From positions 5,041 through 69,040 of the forward strand of contig NZ_CALUAA010000009.1 of the NCBI RefSeq assembly GCF_943913915.1: a DNA stretch of 64,000 nt, in the 5' to 3' direction. Source of the DNA: an uncultured Peptoniphilus sp. (GTDB taxonomy: Bacteria > Bacillota > Clostridia > Tissierellales > Peptoniphilaceae). A model generated the notes under the pieces. The model saw only the letters and a list, made by a program, of their open reading frames with translations, ran no database searches and had not been told where the DNA came from. Positions 56,057-63,950 of the stretch are shown piece after piece (position 1 is the first letter of the stretch; every line of letters starts with the position of its first letter). Made by a program: the position numbers and the translations under genes.

Positions 56057-56088
56057 AAAAGACGATACCCGAAAGTATCGTCTTTTTT
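56057..56088 (+). terminator. Terminator retained after the ABC ATPase relic
   Basis: An 8-bp perfect stem (56061-56068 with 56075-56082) with a 6-base loop is followed by TTTTTT. Confidence 0.8.
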
Positions 56089-56110
56089 ATGTCCGCATTC
56101 TCTTTTTAAG

Positions 56111-56137
56111 CAAAAAAAGAGCGGCTCGCGCCACTCT
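56111..56137 (-). terminator. Terminator after the paired membrane protein genes
   Basis: A stem of AGAG-C-GGC with GCC-A-CTCT (one mismatch) and a TCGC loop is followed by seven T on the minus strand. Confidence 0.7.
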
Positions 56138-56142
56138 TCTAT

Positions 56143-56415
56143 TTACATTAATGCGCCTGCAATATCGAGGACTGCCATCACGACAGAGGATAGAAACAGG
56201 CTGCCCGCTAAGATCATAAATACGAGCTTGCGTTGTTTGGCAAGAGCCGCTACGAGCATCGCCCCGCCGAAGAAGGTATAGACCCCTTCAGGAGTTACAA
56301 TGTCGCTATTGAGTCCGACCGAAAGGCCGAGGCAAGGGATAAGTACAAATAATACGCCGGCTAACAAATAAGAGACTCTACCATCTAACGCCATGTTTTC
56401 CCATTTCTTTTCCAT
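56143..56415 (-). CDS. Small membrane protein, copy 1 of a tandem pair
   Basis: The 90-residue protein has about three hydrophobic segments. Its pattern KxWxxM near the start, SYLLAGVLFVLIP, the AALAKQRKLVF loop and AGSLFLSS are shared with the 56458-56733 product. No known family is recognised. It is second in a two-gene operon, 42 bp after the paralogue. Confidence 0.6.
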   Translation of the reverse strand: MEKKWENMALDGRVSYLLAGVLFVLIPCLGLSVGLNSDIVTPEGVYTFFGGAMLVAALAKQRKLVFMILAGSLFLSSVVMAVLDIAGALM

Positions 56416-56457
56416 AATTTCCTCTCTTTCGTAGGCAATAAATACTCGCCCGGTGTC

Positions 56458-56733
56458 TTACAAAAGCATACCGATAATTTCAGTTGCAGCGATGGCGGCG
56501 GTGGATAAGAACAAGCTACCGGCCATAACGCCAAAAAACAACTTCCATTGTTTGGTCAGGGCAGCCAGTGCACCGACGCCGATATAGAATAGGTAGAAAC
56601 GTTCCGGACTGATAAAACTAGTGTGGAACAGTTCACCGGATAATATTAAAACCGGCAGTGCCAATAATAAAGCGCCAGCCATTATGTAAGATAACTTACC
56701 GATAAAATTCATTCCAACCCATTTTTTCGTCAT
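56458..56733 (-). CDS. Small membrane protein, copy 2 of a tandem pair
   Basis: The 91-residue protein from ATG 56733 (AGGAGGAAAGATC) shares the layout of the neighbour: TKKWVGMN, LSYIMAGALLLALP, AALTKQWKLFFGVMAGSLFLS. Function unknown. An open stretch upstream of the ATG is not conserved with the copy. The promoter is probably at 56816-56843. Confidence 0.65.
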   Translation of the reverse strand: MTKKWVGMNFIGKLSYIMAGALLLALPVLILSGELFHTSFISPERFYLFYIGVGALAALTKQWKLFFGVMAGSLFLSTAAIAATEIIGMLL

Positions 56734-56815
56734 GATCTTTCCTCCTAAAACTAATTGACAACCGATGCAATAACTTGAATATTCGAAATGTGATTTATTT
56801 ATCATTTCTATGTTA

Positions 56816-56843
56816 ATTATAATACATATCTAAAAATAGGCAA
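56816..56843 (-). promoter_or_regulatory. Promoter of the paired membrane protein genes
   Basis: TTGCCT (56838-56843) and TATAAT (56816-56821) are spaced by 16 bp on the minus strand. Confidence 0.55.
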
Positions 56844-56849
56844 CTCGAG

Positions 56850-57157
56850 GCCACAACACTTTCTTTCGCTTTAGTACAATATAAGGCTATAAAAACATCT
56901 CGTTTCTTGTGTCTTACATTTAACAAGCAATATTTTACAGTTTTATTATTGTTTAACTAAAAAAACGTTCTTTCTGCCACAAATTTTAATTTTTTTGACG
57001 AGATTTATTTACTATTTTTTCGTCCTTCTGTCGTATTTTTGTCTATCGAGGACACTTTTCTTGTTAAAACTTAAATTTGTATTCAACACACTATCTATTT
57101 TGTGTAATCGAAAGTCGTAAACATGCAGGATACGGTAGAATTTCTTAAAAAAATACA
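56850..57157. other. AT-rich intergenic stretch with no gene seen
   Basis: About 300 bp of AT-rich DNA between the membrane-protein promoter and the hcp terminator. I see no gene, repeat or clear RNA structure. Confidence 0.5.
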
Positions 57158-57195
57158 TAAAAAAAGCCGGCCCGAAAATTTTTCAGGTCGGCTTT
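57158..57195 (-). terminator. Terminator of hcp
   Basis: An imperfect stem of about 16 bp (AAGCCGaCCTGAAAA with TTTTCGGGcCGGCTT) is followed by seven T on the minus strand. Confidence 0.8.
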
Positions 57196-57200
57196 AATTC

Positions 57201-58826
57201 TTATGCTTCAATCATTGTCTTAATATCTTCTTCCACCGTGGTGTTCGGTGCGATATTGAAATTTTCTACGAGGACGTCGACCACATTGGGGCTTAAGAAT
57301 GCGGGTAGAGTCGGTCCCAAGTGAATGTTTTTCACGCCGAGGGACAGGAGTGCAAGAAGCACAATAACGGCTTTTTGTTCATACCATGCAATATTGTAGG
57401 CGATGGGCAACTCGTTAATATCGTTTAAGCCGAATATTTCTTGCAGCTTCATGGCGATTACAGCTAGGGAGTAGGAGTCGTTACATTGGCCGGCGTCCAG
57501 GACTCTCGGGATGCCGCCGATGTCACCCATATGAAGTTTGTTGTAGCGATATTTCGCACAGCCTGCTGTTAAGATCACCGTATCATCCGGCAACGCCTTT
57601 GCAAATTCTTCATAATAATTGCGGTCGCTTTGTCTGCCGTCGCAGCCGCCCATAACGACGAATTTTTTAATGGCACCGCTCTTAACAGCATCCACTACCT
57701 TATCTGCAAGAGCAAACACTTGATTGTGGGCGAAACCGCCGACAAGGGTGCCCGATTCGATTTTTTCGGGAGCTTCACATTGTTTCGCTTGCTCGATTAA
57801 AGCGGAGAAATCTTTTTCGCCGTCTTTTTCTTCTACGACTTTCGCACCGGGGAAGGCGGCAACGCCTGTGGTATAGAGGCGATCGATATAGCTGTCATCT
57901 TTCGGCGGCACGATACAGTTGGTCGTCATAAGGATGGGGCCGTTAAAGGATTTAAATTCATCCCTTTGATGCCACCAGCTTCCGCCGTAGTTGCCGACGA
58001 AGTGATCATATTGTTTAAAGGCGGGATAGTAATTGGCGGGAAGCATTTCCGAGTGGGTGTACACATCGACGCCGGTGCCCTTCGTTTGTTCCAGAAGAGC
58101 TTCCATATCGCCGAGGTCGTGGCCGGAAATTAAGATACCGGGGTTATTCCTAGGCTCAAGAGAAACTTCCGTCATTTCAGGATGACCGTATTTCGAAGTA
58201 TTGGCCTCATCTAAAAGAGCCATTGCCTTCACGCCGTGTTCACCTGTTGCAAGTGTGAGAGCGACGAGATCATCCACACTTAAAGAGTCGTCAGTAATTT
58301 TTTCAAGAGTTTCGGAAATAAAGGTGTGAACGTCTTCGTCACGGAAACCTAAGACATTGGCGTGGCGGGTGTAGGCTGCCATCCCTTTCAAGCCATAGGT
58401 AATGAGTTCGCGAAGAGAGCGAATGTCTTCATCTTCCGTAGCCATAACGCCGATGTAACGAGCTCTTTCTTCAGAAGAAATGCCTTTACGCATATCGAAT
58501 GTAGCCTCTAAAGGAAGATCTTCTGTGGAATCTAAAGATGCCATTAGTTCTTCTTTTAAATCCAAGGTTGCGTCGATGTATTCTTCAATGCTTTCGGCAC
58601 TGAAGTTGGCATTGGTAATAGTAGTAAAGAGATTGTCTACGATGCGGCCGTCTACTTCTTCCTGGCGGTCGCCGAGATCCTTTATGCGATTTTTGACTTG
58701 AGCAAGTCCTTTCGTGACAAAAACCAAGTTGTCTTGAAGATCGGCTACTTCCGCCGTCTTACCGCAGACGCCTTTTACCGTACAACCTTTGTTGTTAGCA
58801 GTTTCCTGACATTGAAAGCAAAACAT
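57201..58826 (-). CDS. hcp: Hydroxylamine reductase (hybrid-cluster protein)
   Basis: Hcp reduces hydroxylamine or nitric oxide and is made under nitrosative or oxidative stress in anaerobes. The 541-residue product starts [15 protein letters not shown], with the N-terminal cluster cysteines C3, C6, C15 and C21 (CX2CX8CX5C spacing), which fits the class I type. Further cysteine motifs (GGCDGRQS and [10 protein letters not shown]) hold the hybrid cluster. It lies downstream of a Crp/Fnr gene, with a palindromic operator between them. Confidence 0.95.
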   Translation of the reverse strand: MFCFQCQETANNKGCTVKGVCGKTAEVADLQDNLVFVTKGLAQVKNRIKDLGDRQEEVDGRIVDNLFTTITNANFSAESIEEYIDATLDLKEELMASLDSTEDLPLEATFDMRKGISSEERARYIGVMATEDEDIRSLRELITYGLKGMAAYTRHANVLGFRDEDVHTFISETLEKITDDSLSVDDLVALTLATGEHGVKAMALLDEANTSKYGHPEMTEVSLEPRNNPGILISGHDLGDMEALLEQTKGTGVDVYTHSEMLPANYYPAFKQYDHFVGNYGGSWWHQRDEFKSFNGPILMTTNCIVPPKDDSYIDRLYTTGVAAFPGAKVVEEKDGEKDFSALIEQAKQCEAPEKIESGTLVGGFAHNQVFALADKVVDAVKSGAIKKFVVMGGCDGRQSDRNYYEEFAKALPDDTVILTAGCAKYRYNKLHMGDIGGIPRVLDAGQCNDSYSLAVIAMKLQEIFGLNDINELPIAYNIAWYEQKAVIVLLALLSLGVKNIHLGPTLPAFLSPNVVDVLVENFNIAPNTTVEEDIKTMIEA

Positions 58827-58867
58827 ATACTACCTCCTAAATATTTTCCTTTTCCGTTTCTGATTTG

Positions 58868-58873
58868 AGTATA
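58868..58873 (-). promoter_or_regulatory. -10 element of hcp
   Basis: TATACT on the minus strand. The -35 region (CATACA) is weak, as expected for an activator-dependent promoter. The predicted start is near 58861. Confidence 0.6.
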
Positions 58874-58893
58874 CGGGCAGGAGATCTCAATGT

Positions 58894-58911
58894 ATGTAAC
58901 CGTTGTTACAT
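58894..58911. promoter_or_regulatory. Crp/Fnr-type operator upstream of hcp
   Basis: ATGTAAC-CGTT-GTTACAT is a perfect palindrome centred at 58902.5. With a start near 58861 the centre is about -41.5, the class II activator position. The likely binder is the Crp/Fnr protein encoded just upstream. Confidence 0.75.
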
Positions 58912-58914
58912 GCT

Positions 58915-59568
58915 CTAGAATAAAATTTCTTCGACTTCGGCGGCATCGAATGTTACGACCCGTCCGTCCAATTCTATAAAGCCTTCCCTATGAAGCTTCA
59001 TAAGCTCTCTGGAAAGAGAAGGACGTGGCACGGCAAGATACTCGGCCAAATCTTCTCTGTTCATTAAGTTCATAGTGCCACCTTCCGGCATTTTTTGAAG
59101 GAGGTGCATGGCGATTTTTTTGCGAATGCTCCCCGCCGAGTGAATGAGCATTTTCTGATTCAGAAAGAGTGCCTTTTTCGATAAAATTCCCAGCATATTA
59201 GAGATCAACTGATCCGCCACCTCTCCCCCGCCGGCGTCGAAAACTGTTTTCGGAATATAGAGAATGCGGCTTTCATCCTTTGCCACACAGCCGAAATCGT
59301 AAGGCCTGTCGTCTAGAAAAATATATACTTCCCCGAACACCGTGCCGGGCTCCGTAAAGCGATTCACAACCTGGCGATTGCCGGAAGGGGTAATCTTTTC
59401 CACTTCCACCGATCCTTCAAGGAGGACATAAAGACCTTCAGGTTTTTCTTCTTCTCTAAAAATATAATCTTCTTTTGAGATCCGTCGCTCCAAGGCACCC
59501 TTTGTCGAAAGAAAATCCTTTAAAGCGCTCTCTTCAATTCCTCTAAAAAGACGAGTCCTATTTGCCAT
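58915..59568 (-). CDS. Crp/Fnr-family transcriptional regulator
   Basis: The protein from ATG 59568 has about 217 residues: a cyclic-nucleotide-binding-like sensory domain (GLYVLLEGSVEVEKI, FGEVYIFLDDRPY) and a C-terminal helix-turn-helix (MNREDLAEYLAVPRPSLSRE). There is no N-terminal cysteine cluster as in Fnr, so it may sense heme, NO or another ligand, as HcpR-type regulators do. It sits just upstream of hcp with a palindrome between, and probably controls hcp. Confidence 0.9.
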   Translation of the reverse strand: MANRTRLFRGIEESALKDFLSTKGALERRISKEDYIFREEEKPEGLYVLLEGSVEVEKITPSGNRQVVNRFTEPGTVFGEVYIFLDDRPYDFGCVAKDESRILYIPKTVFDAGGGEVADQLISNMLGILSKKALFLNQKMLIHSAGSIRKKIAMHLLQKMPEGGTMNLMNREDLAEYLAVPRPSLSRELMKLHREGFIELDGRVVTFDAAEVEEILF

Positions 59569-59911
59569 GGCGCTTTGAATTCCTCGCTCGCTTAATGGCG
59601 AAACTCGTGCTTTCCACCGCACGCTTCACATCGTCCGATGTAAAAATTTGTCGACGGGCCGAAAGCCTTGCTTTTTGCACTTTGCGGGGAATGCCGAAAG
59701 TGCGCCGGGTGGTGCGGAAGACGCCGCGAATTAAAAACCCTGCCATGGCGGCCCGCCGTTTATGTTTTAAAATGGGCAGAACTAACTTTTTATTTTTTCG
59801 TTGTACTTCCCTAACAGCCGCTTCCGATCTCGGAATATGGAAACGCTCATTTTGATAAAAACGATTCTTTCTTTCATTATATAACGTTGTGTACTGATTA
59901 TTTTGTCGCAT
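59558..59911 (-). CDS. Small highly basic protein of unknown function
   Basis: The 117-residue product from ATG 59911 (GAGGTGTCCT upstream) is very rich in Arg and Lys, with FHIPRSEAAVREVQRKNKK and a C-terminal RARNSKRHGK. No domain is recognised. It overlaps the Crp/Fnr start by 11 bp, which argues that it is translated as part of that operon. A nucleic-acid-binding role is plausible from charge alone and otherwise unsupported. Confidence 0.5.
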   Translation of the reverse strand: MRQNNQYTTLYNERKNRFYQNERFHIPRSEAAVREVQRKNKKLVLPILKHKRRAAMAGFLIRGVFRTTRRTFGIPRKVQKARLSARRQIFTSDDVKRAVESTSFAIKRARNSKRHGK

Positions 59912-60025
59912 AGGACACCTCACTCGTTTTAATTTATATCTTGGTTTATACCCTAATCGCAAAAGTTAAACGGGAAAAGTGCAGAACGACTACTTTTTCA
60001 CTAACTATCCTGCAACTTTTTTAGT

Positions 60026-60054
60026 TTGCGACTACCCGATTTATGTATTATATG
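60026..60054 (+). promoter_or_regulatory. Possible promoter of the oxidoreductase operon
   Basis: TTGCGA (60026-60031) and TATATG (60049-60054) are spaced by 17 bp. The leader to ATG 60135 is about 75 bases. Confidence 0.45.
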
Positions 60055-60134
60055 GTATATTGTACTTAGCTCGAAAACCACTACCTTTGCGTGAACGTTT
60101 TCTTGCTGCGATTCTTTTAAGAAAGGAAGAAAAT

Positions 60135-60818
60135 ATGGATTGGAAGAAGCATCACAGGATTATCATTATTACCGGCCACTTCGGCAGCGGTAAAACTGAA
60201 ATGTCCATCAACTTGGCACTTGAGCGGCGCGCGGCGGGCGAGGAAGTTACCGTCGTGGACTTAGACATCATCAACACCTATTTCCGAATTCGGGATAAAG
60301 ATGAAGCACTCAACAAAGCGGGAGTCAAGACACTCTCCACAGGTGTTAAAGCCCGAGCCGTGGACATTCCGGCATTAGACCCCGCCATTGATGCCGCCCT
60401 CTTATACGACAAGGGACGGGTCATCGTCGATGTGGGCGGCAATCCCTCAGGTGCTCGTGCATTAGCCAGGTATCGCCCCACACTTGAGGAGACCGGCTAT
60501 GAACAACTATTCGTCATCAACTCCAACCGACCCGAAACCAAAACTCCGGAGCAAGTCATTAAATTTATGGAAGATACGCAGGCCACCAGTGGCACGCAGG
60601 TCACAGGTCTGTTTAATACTGCTCATTTCCTAAAAGACACCACTGCCGATGATGTCATCGAAGGGCTCAAACTTGCCGAGGCCGTTTCGGATCAAACGGG
60701 CCTTCCCCTGTTGGGTACGGTCTGTAAACGGGACCTTGTGGACGAAGTAAAAGCACGTACAAACGATCTCTATATTCTTCCCATCGATCTCTACTTCAGA
60801 GATCAATGGATGTTATAA
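60135..60818 (+). CDS. P-loop ATP-binding protein heading the oxidoreductase operon
   Basis: This 227-residue NTPase has Walker A ITGHFGSGKTEMSINLAL (P-loop GSGKTE) and a DLDIINTYFRIRD segment like MinD/ParA-type partners. Such proteins recur upstream of 2-oxoacid ferredoxin oxidoreductase genes in anaerobes; their role is unproved, with cluster or cofactor handling one possibility. ATG 60135 follows AAAGGAAGAAAAT; the open frame from 59979 is rejected. It overlaps nothing and is 11 bp before the ferredoxin gene. Confidence 0.85.
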   Translation: MDWKKHHRIIIITGHFGSGKTEMSINLALERRAAGEEVTVVDLDIINTYFRIRDKDEALNKAGVKTLSTGVKARAVDIPALDPAIDAALLYDKGRVIVDVGGNPSGARALARYRPTLEETGYEQLFVINSNRPETKTPEQVIKFMEDTQATSGTQVTGLFNTAHFLKDTTADDVIEGLKLAEAVSDQTGLPLLGTVCKRDLVDEVKARTNDLYILPIDLYFRDQWML

Positions 60819-60829
60819 GGAGGAATAAC

Positions 60830-61051
60830 ATGGCAAAAGGAAAAGTCACTTTCGATCAAGACTACTGCAAAGGCTGTGCCCTTTGCGTGTCAGTATGCCC
60901 GAAAGATGTTTTGGCTCTAAAGACAGATGAATTGAACCCGAAGGGCTATCGACCTGCCTATGCGAAAAACCCGGAAGATTGTATCGCCTGCGCAAGCTGC
61001 GCCATCATCTGTCCCGACTCTGTAATCAGCGTCTATCGCATAGAAGAGTGA
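60830..61051 (+). CDS. 2-oxoacid:ferredoxin oxidoreductase, 4Fe-4S ferredoxin subunit
   Basis: The 73-residue subunit has two 4Fe-4S motifs: CKGCALCVSVCP and CIACASCAIICP. It carries electrons from the catalytic subunits to ferredoxin. ATG 60830 follows AAGGAGGAATAAC. It sits between the NTPase and the alpha-subunit gene. Confidence 0.94.
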   Translation: MAKGKVTFDQDYCKGCALCVSVCPKDVLALKTDELNPKGYRPAYAKNPEDCIACASCAIICPDSVISVYRIEE

Positions 61052-61064
61052 AAGGAGTCTTCAC

Positions 61065-62123
61065 ATGTCTGAAAAAATTCTAATTAAAGGTAATGAAGCA
61101 ATCGGCGCGGCATTAATCGCTGCGGGATGTAAAACCTATTTCGGATACCCGATTACGCCACAATCCGAAGTCCCTGAGTACTTAGCAAGAGAATTACCGA
61201 AAATCGGCGGTACCTTCCTGCAAGCCGAATCCGAAGTAGCCGCTATCAACATGCTCTACGGCTGCGCCGGCACCGGCACACGTGTGGCAACCAGCTCCTC
61301 ATCCCCCGGCGTTTCCCTAATGCAAGAAGGCATCAGCTACATCGCCGCCTGCGAACTGCCCTGCATGATCATTAACATGATGCGCGGCGGTCCGGGCCTC
61401 GGCTCCATTCAACCTTCTCAAACCGACTACTTCCAATCCACTCGCGGCGGCGGCAACGGCGACTACCGCACACTTTGCTTAGCACCTGCTTCCATTCAGG
61501 AAATGGTCGACCTCGTGCACTTAGGCTTTGAACTCGCCGATCAATACCGCACACCGGTCGTACTTTGCGGCGACGGTATGCTCGGCCAAATGATGGAACC
61601 TATCGAATTCAGTGCAAAAGAAACTAAAGAATTCGATCACTCCGACTGGGCCGCTACAGGTACCAAGGGCGAACGTGAACCCCATATCATCAACTCCCTC
61701 TACCTCTCCCCCGACGAATTAGAAGCACATAACAAAAAACTCATTAAAAAATACGACGCCATTCGCGCCAATGAAAAACGCGCAGAAGTTACCGATGTAG
61801 AAGATGCCGATATCGTCTTTACCGCATTCGGTACTACAAGCCGTATCTGTAAATCCGCAGGCGAACTCTTAAAGGCTAAAGGATACAAAGTCGGCTACGT
61901 ACGCCCGATCACTCTCTGGCCCTTCCCCGACGACGCCTATCAAAAGATCAACGACAATGTTAAATTGATCTTAGACGTCGAATTGAACCAAGGTCAAATG
62001 GTAGAAGACGTTCGACTCGCTGTCAACGGCAAACATCGCGTAGAATTTTACGGCCGTCAAGGCGGTATGATCCCCACAGCCGAAGAACTCGCAGATGTTG
62101 CCTTAGAACTATTGGAGGCGTAA
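61065..62123 (+). CDS. vorB: 2-oxoacid:ferredoxin oxidoreductase, alpha subunit (VorB-type)
   Basis: The 352-residue subunit has the pyrimidine-binding domain (EKILIKGNEAIGAALIAAGC, YPITPQSEVPEYLA) and SSSPGVSLMQEGISYIAACE, typical of VorB/KorA. With the beta and gamma subunits it oxidises branched-chain or other 2-oxoacids to acyl-CoA and reduces ferredoxin. The exact 2-oxoacid is not decidable from sequence alone. Confidence 0.94.
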   Translation: MSEKILIKGNEAIGAALIAAGCKTYFGYPITPQSEVPEYLARELPKIGGTFLQAESEVAAINMLYGCAGTGTRVATSSSSPGVSLMQEGISYIAACELPCMIINMMRGGPGLGSIQPSQTDYFQSTRGGGNGDYRTLCLAPASIQEMVDLVHLGFELADQYRTPVVLCGDGMLGQMMEPIEFSAKETKEFDHSDWAATGTKGEREPHIINSLYLSPDELEAHNKKLIKKYDAIRANEKRAEVTDVEDADIVFTAFGTTSRICKSAGELLKAKGYKVGYVRPITLWPFPDDAYQKINDNVKLILDVELNQGQMVEDVRLAVNGKHRVEFYGRQGGMIPTAEELADVALELLEA

Positions 62124-62124
62124 C

Positions 62125-62871
62125 ATGGAAAAACTCATCTATACCAGAAGTAAAGCTTTAACCGATGAACCTACACACTACTGCCCGGGCTGTACCCACG
62201 GCGTCGTACACAAACTCGTCGCCGAAGTATTGGAAGAACTCGGCATCACCGGCGACACCATCGGCGTCGCACCGGTAGGATGTGCGGTACTGGCATACAA
62301 ATACTTCAACTGCGACATGTATGAAGCCGCTCACGGCCGTGCACCCGCTGTAGCAACTGGTATTAAACGCTCCAACCCCGATAAATTTGTCTTTACCTAT
62401 CAAGGTGACGGCGACTTGGCATCCATTGGTACCGGCGAAATCGTACAAGCTGCTCACCGCGGTGAAAAAGTTTCCACCATCTTCATTAACAACGGTATTT
62501 ACGGTATGACCGGTGGTCAAATGGCACCGACAACCCTCGTCGGTCAAAAGACCACCACCTCTCCCACAGGCCGTGATGAAAACTGGTCGGGACAACCGAT
62601 CCGCATTGCCGAAATGCTTGCCACCATCAATGGCGCAAAATTCGTCGAACGTGTCGCTGTCAACACACCTGCCAACATTCGCAAGGCAAAACGTGCCATC
62701 AAAGAATGCTTCCAACTGCAATTAGACGGTAAAGGCTTCGGTATTGTCGAAGTACTTTCCTCCTGCCCGACCAACTGGGGATTCCCGCCGGCAGAAGCAC
62801 TGAAATGGTTAGAAGACAATATGATTCCCTACTATCCATTGGGAAATTTGCGTAACGGGGAGGATCTATAA
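62125..62871 (+). CDS. 2-oxoacid:ferredoxin oxidoreductase, beta subunit (TPP-binding)
   Basis: The 248-residue subunit binds thiamine diphosphate: TFTYQGDGDLASIGTGE-like sequence (GDGDLASIG...N, with Asn in FINNGIYGMTGGQ) is the TPP-metal motif. The N-terminal HYCPGCTHGVVHK contains the conserved CPGC. It lies one base after the alpha gene. Confidence 0.95.
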   Translation: MEKLIYTRSKALTDEPTHYCPGCTHGVVHKLVAEVLEELGITGDTIGVAPVGCAVLAYKYFNCDMYEAAHGRAPAVATGIKRSNPDKFVFTYQGDGDLASIGTGEIVQAAHRGEKVSTIFINNGIYGMTGGQMAPTTLVGQKTTTSPTGRDENWSGQPIRIAEMLATINGAKFVERVAVNTPANIRKAKRAIKECFQLQLDGKGFGIVEVLSSCPTNWGFPPAEALKWLEDNMIPYYPLGNLRNGEDL

Positions 62872-63428
62872 TGACTACAAACAGAGTAATTGTATCCGGC
62901 TTCGGTGGACAAGGTGTCATGGGTATCGGACAACTCTTAACCTATGCCGGCATGTTCGATGACAAACACGTATCCTGGTTACCTTCTTACGGCCCCGCCA
63001 TGCGTGGTGGCGCCGCCAACTGCTCGGTCATTATCTCCGATGAACCCATCGGCGCACCGAACATCTCTACAGCCGATGCCGCCATCGTCATGAACGAACC
63101 CTCTCTCGATAAATTCGAATCCTATGTCAAACCCGAAGGTCACATCTTTATTAACAGCTCCCTCGTTAAAAAAGATACCTCCAGAAACGACATCACCTCT
63201 CACTTCTTGCCGGTTAACGAACTAACCGCTGAATTCGGTAACCCGAGAGTTCTGAACATGATCATGATCGGCGCATTTAACGAAGTGCTCAACATGGTAA
63301 GCCAAGAGGCATTGGAAAAATCCGTCGATAAACTCTACGGTAAAAAAGGCGCAAAAATCACGGCTATGAACTTGGAAGCCCTCCAATTCGGCAAAAACAA
63401 AATGAAGGAGATCATCAATGCAAAATGA
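62871..63428 (+). CDS. 2-oxoacid:ferredoxin oxidoreductase, gamma subunit
   Basis: The 185-residue subunit starts TNRVIVSGFGGQGVMGIGQL, the family motif GFGGQGV, and has SYGPAMRGGAANCSVIISD. It completes the four-subunit type enzyme. The ATG shares a base with the beta stop (TAATG). Confidence 0.95.
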   Translation: MTTNRVIVSGFGGQGVMGIGQLLTYAGMFDDKHVSWLPSYGPAMRGGAANCSVIISDEPIGAPNISTADAAIVMNEPSLDKFESYVKPEGHIFINSSLVKKDTSRNDITSHFLPVNELTAEFGNPRVLNMIMIGAFNEVLNMVSQEALEKSVDKLYGKKGAKITAMNLEALQFGKNKMKEIINAK

Positions 63429-63912
63429 AGTTAAAATTCTAAGACAAGCAATGCTTAACGAAGTCGAAGGTGCCGAATTTTACAAACTCTCTGCAGATAA
63501 ATTCGCACCCTCCGGCACAAAAGACGCCCTCTTAGATCTTGCTCGCCAAGAAGAAGAACACATCGAGTATTTAAAATCCCTTTCGGAAAAATTAATCGAC
63601 GATGCCAAAGAAATCAACTTCGATCCCGAAACATTAAAAGAAGAAGTACCCTCCCCCGGTATCTTCAACTGGGATAAGGTCGACGAAGACATGGTGCGCT
63701 TAGCCGTTACCGTCTTCTCCGTAGGACTTAACATGGAAAAAGATTCCGTTAAATTCTACGAAGACGCCAAAGACCAAGTGGAAAGCGAACAATCCAAGGA
63801 ACTTTTCGACATCTTAGTGAAATGGGAACAATCCCACGTCGACACATTACAAAAACAATATGATATCTACCAACAAGAATGGTGGAAGATGCAAAACTTT
63901 GAACCCTTCTAA
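63418..63912 (+). CDS. Ferritin-like (rubrerythrin-type) diiron protein
   Basis: The 164-residue protein has two ferritin-like helix pairs: EVEGAEFYKLSADKF with ARQEEEHIEYLKSL, and GLNMEKDSVKFYEDAKDQ with KWEQSHVDTLQKQY. These give the E, ExxH, E, ExxH pattern of a diiron site. There is no C-terminal rubredoxin domain. It might protect the oxygen-sensitive oxidoreductase from peroxide; this is inferred from the operon place, with an 11-bp overlap with the gamma gene. Confidence 0.85.
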   Translation: MQNEVKILRQAMLNEVEGAEFYKLSADKFAPSGTKDALLDLARQEEEHIEYLKSLSEKLIDDAKEINFDPETLKEEVPSPGIFNWDKVDEDMVRLAVTVFSVGLNMEKDSVKFYEDAKDQVESEQSKELFDILVKWEQSHVDTLQKQYDIYQQEWWKMQNFEPF

Positions 63913-63932
63913 AATGATGATACATTCCTATT

Positions 63933-63944
63933 AAAAGAGCCCGC
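63933..63944 (+). terminator. Left arm of a possible interrupted terminator
   Basis: AAAAGAGCCCGC lies 21 bp after the ferritin-like gene, where a terminator would be expected. Its complementary arm is absent within the window, and an apparent insertion-sequence end begins about 7 bp later. Confidence 0.35.
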
Positions 63945-63950
63945 ATCATG

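Noticed and set aside
59979..60134. N-terminal extension of the P-loop NTPase
   Set aside because: The region holds the promoter and the ribosome site; the start at 60135 matches the P-loop family start.
62158..62721. A 187-codon minus-strand open frame across the beta subunit gene
   Set aside because: It is a mirror of the TPP-binding subunit reading frame with no recognisable protein features.
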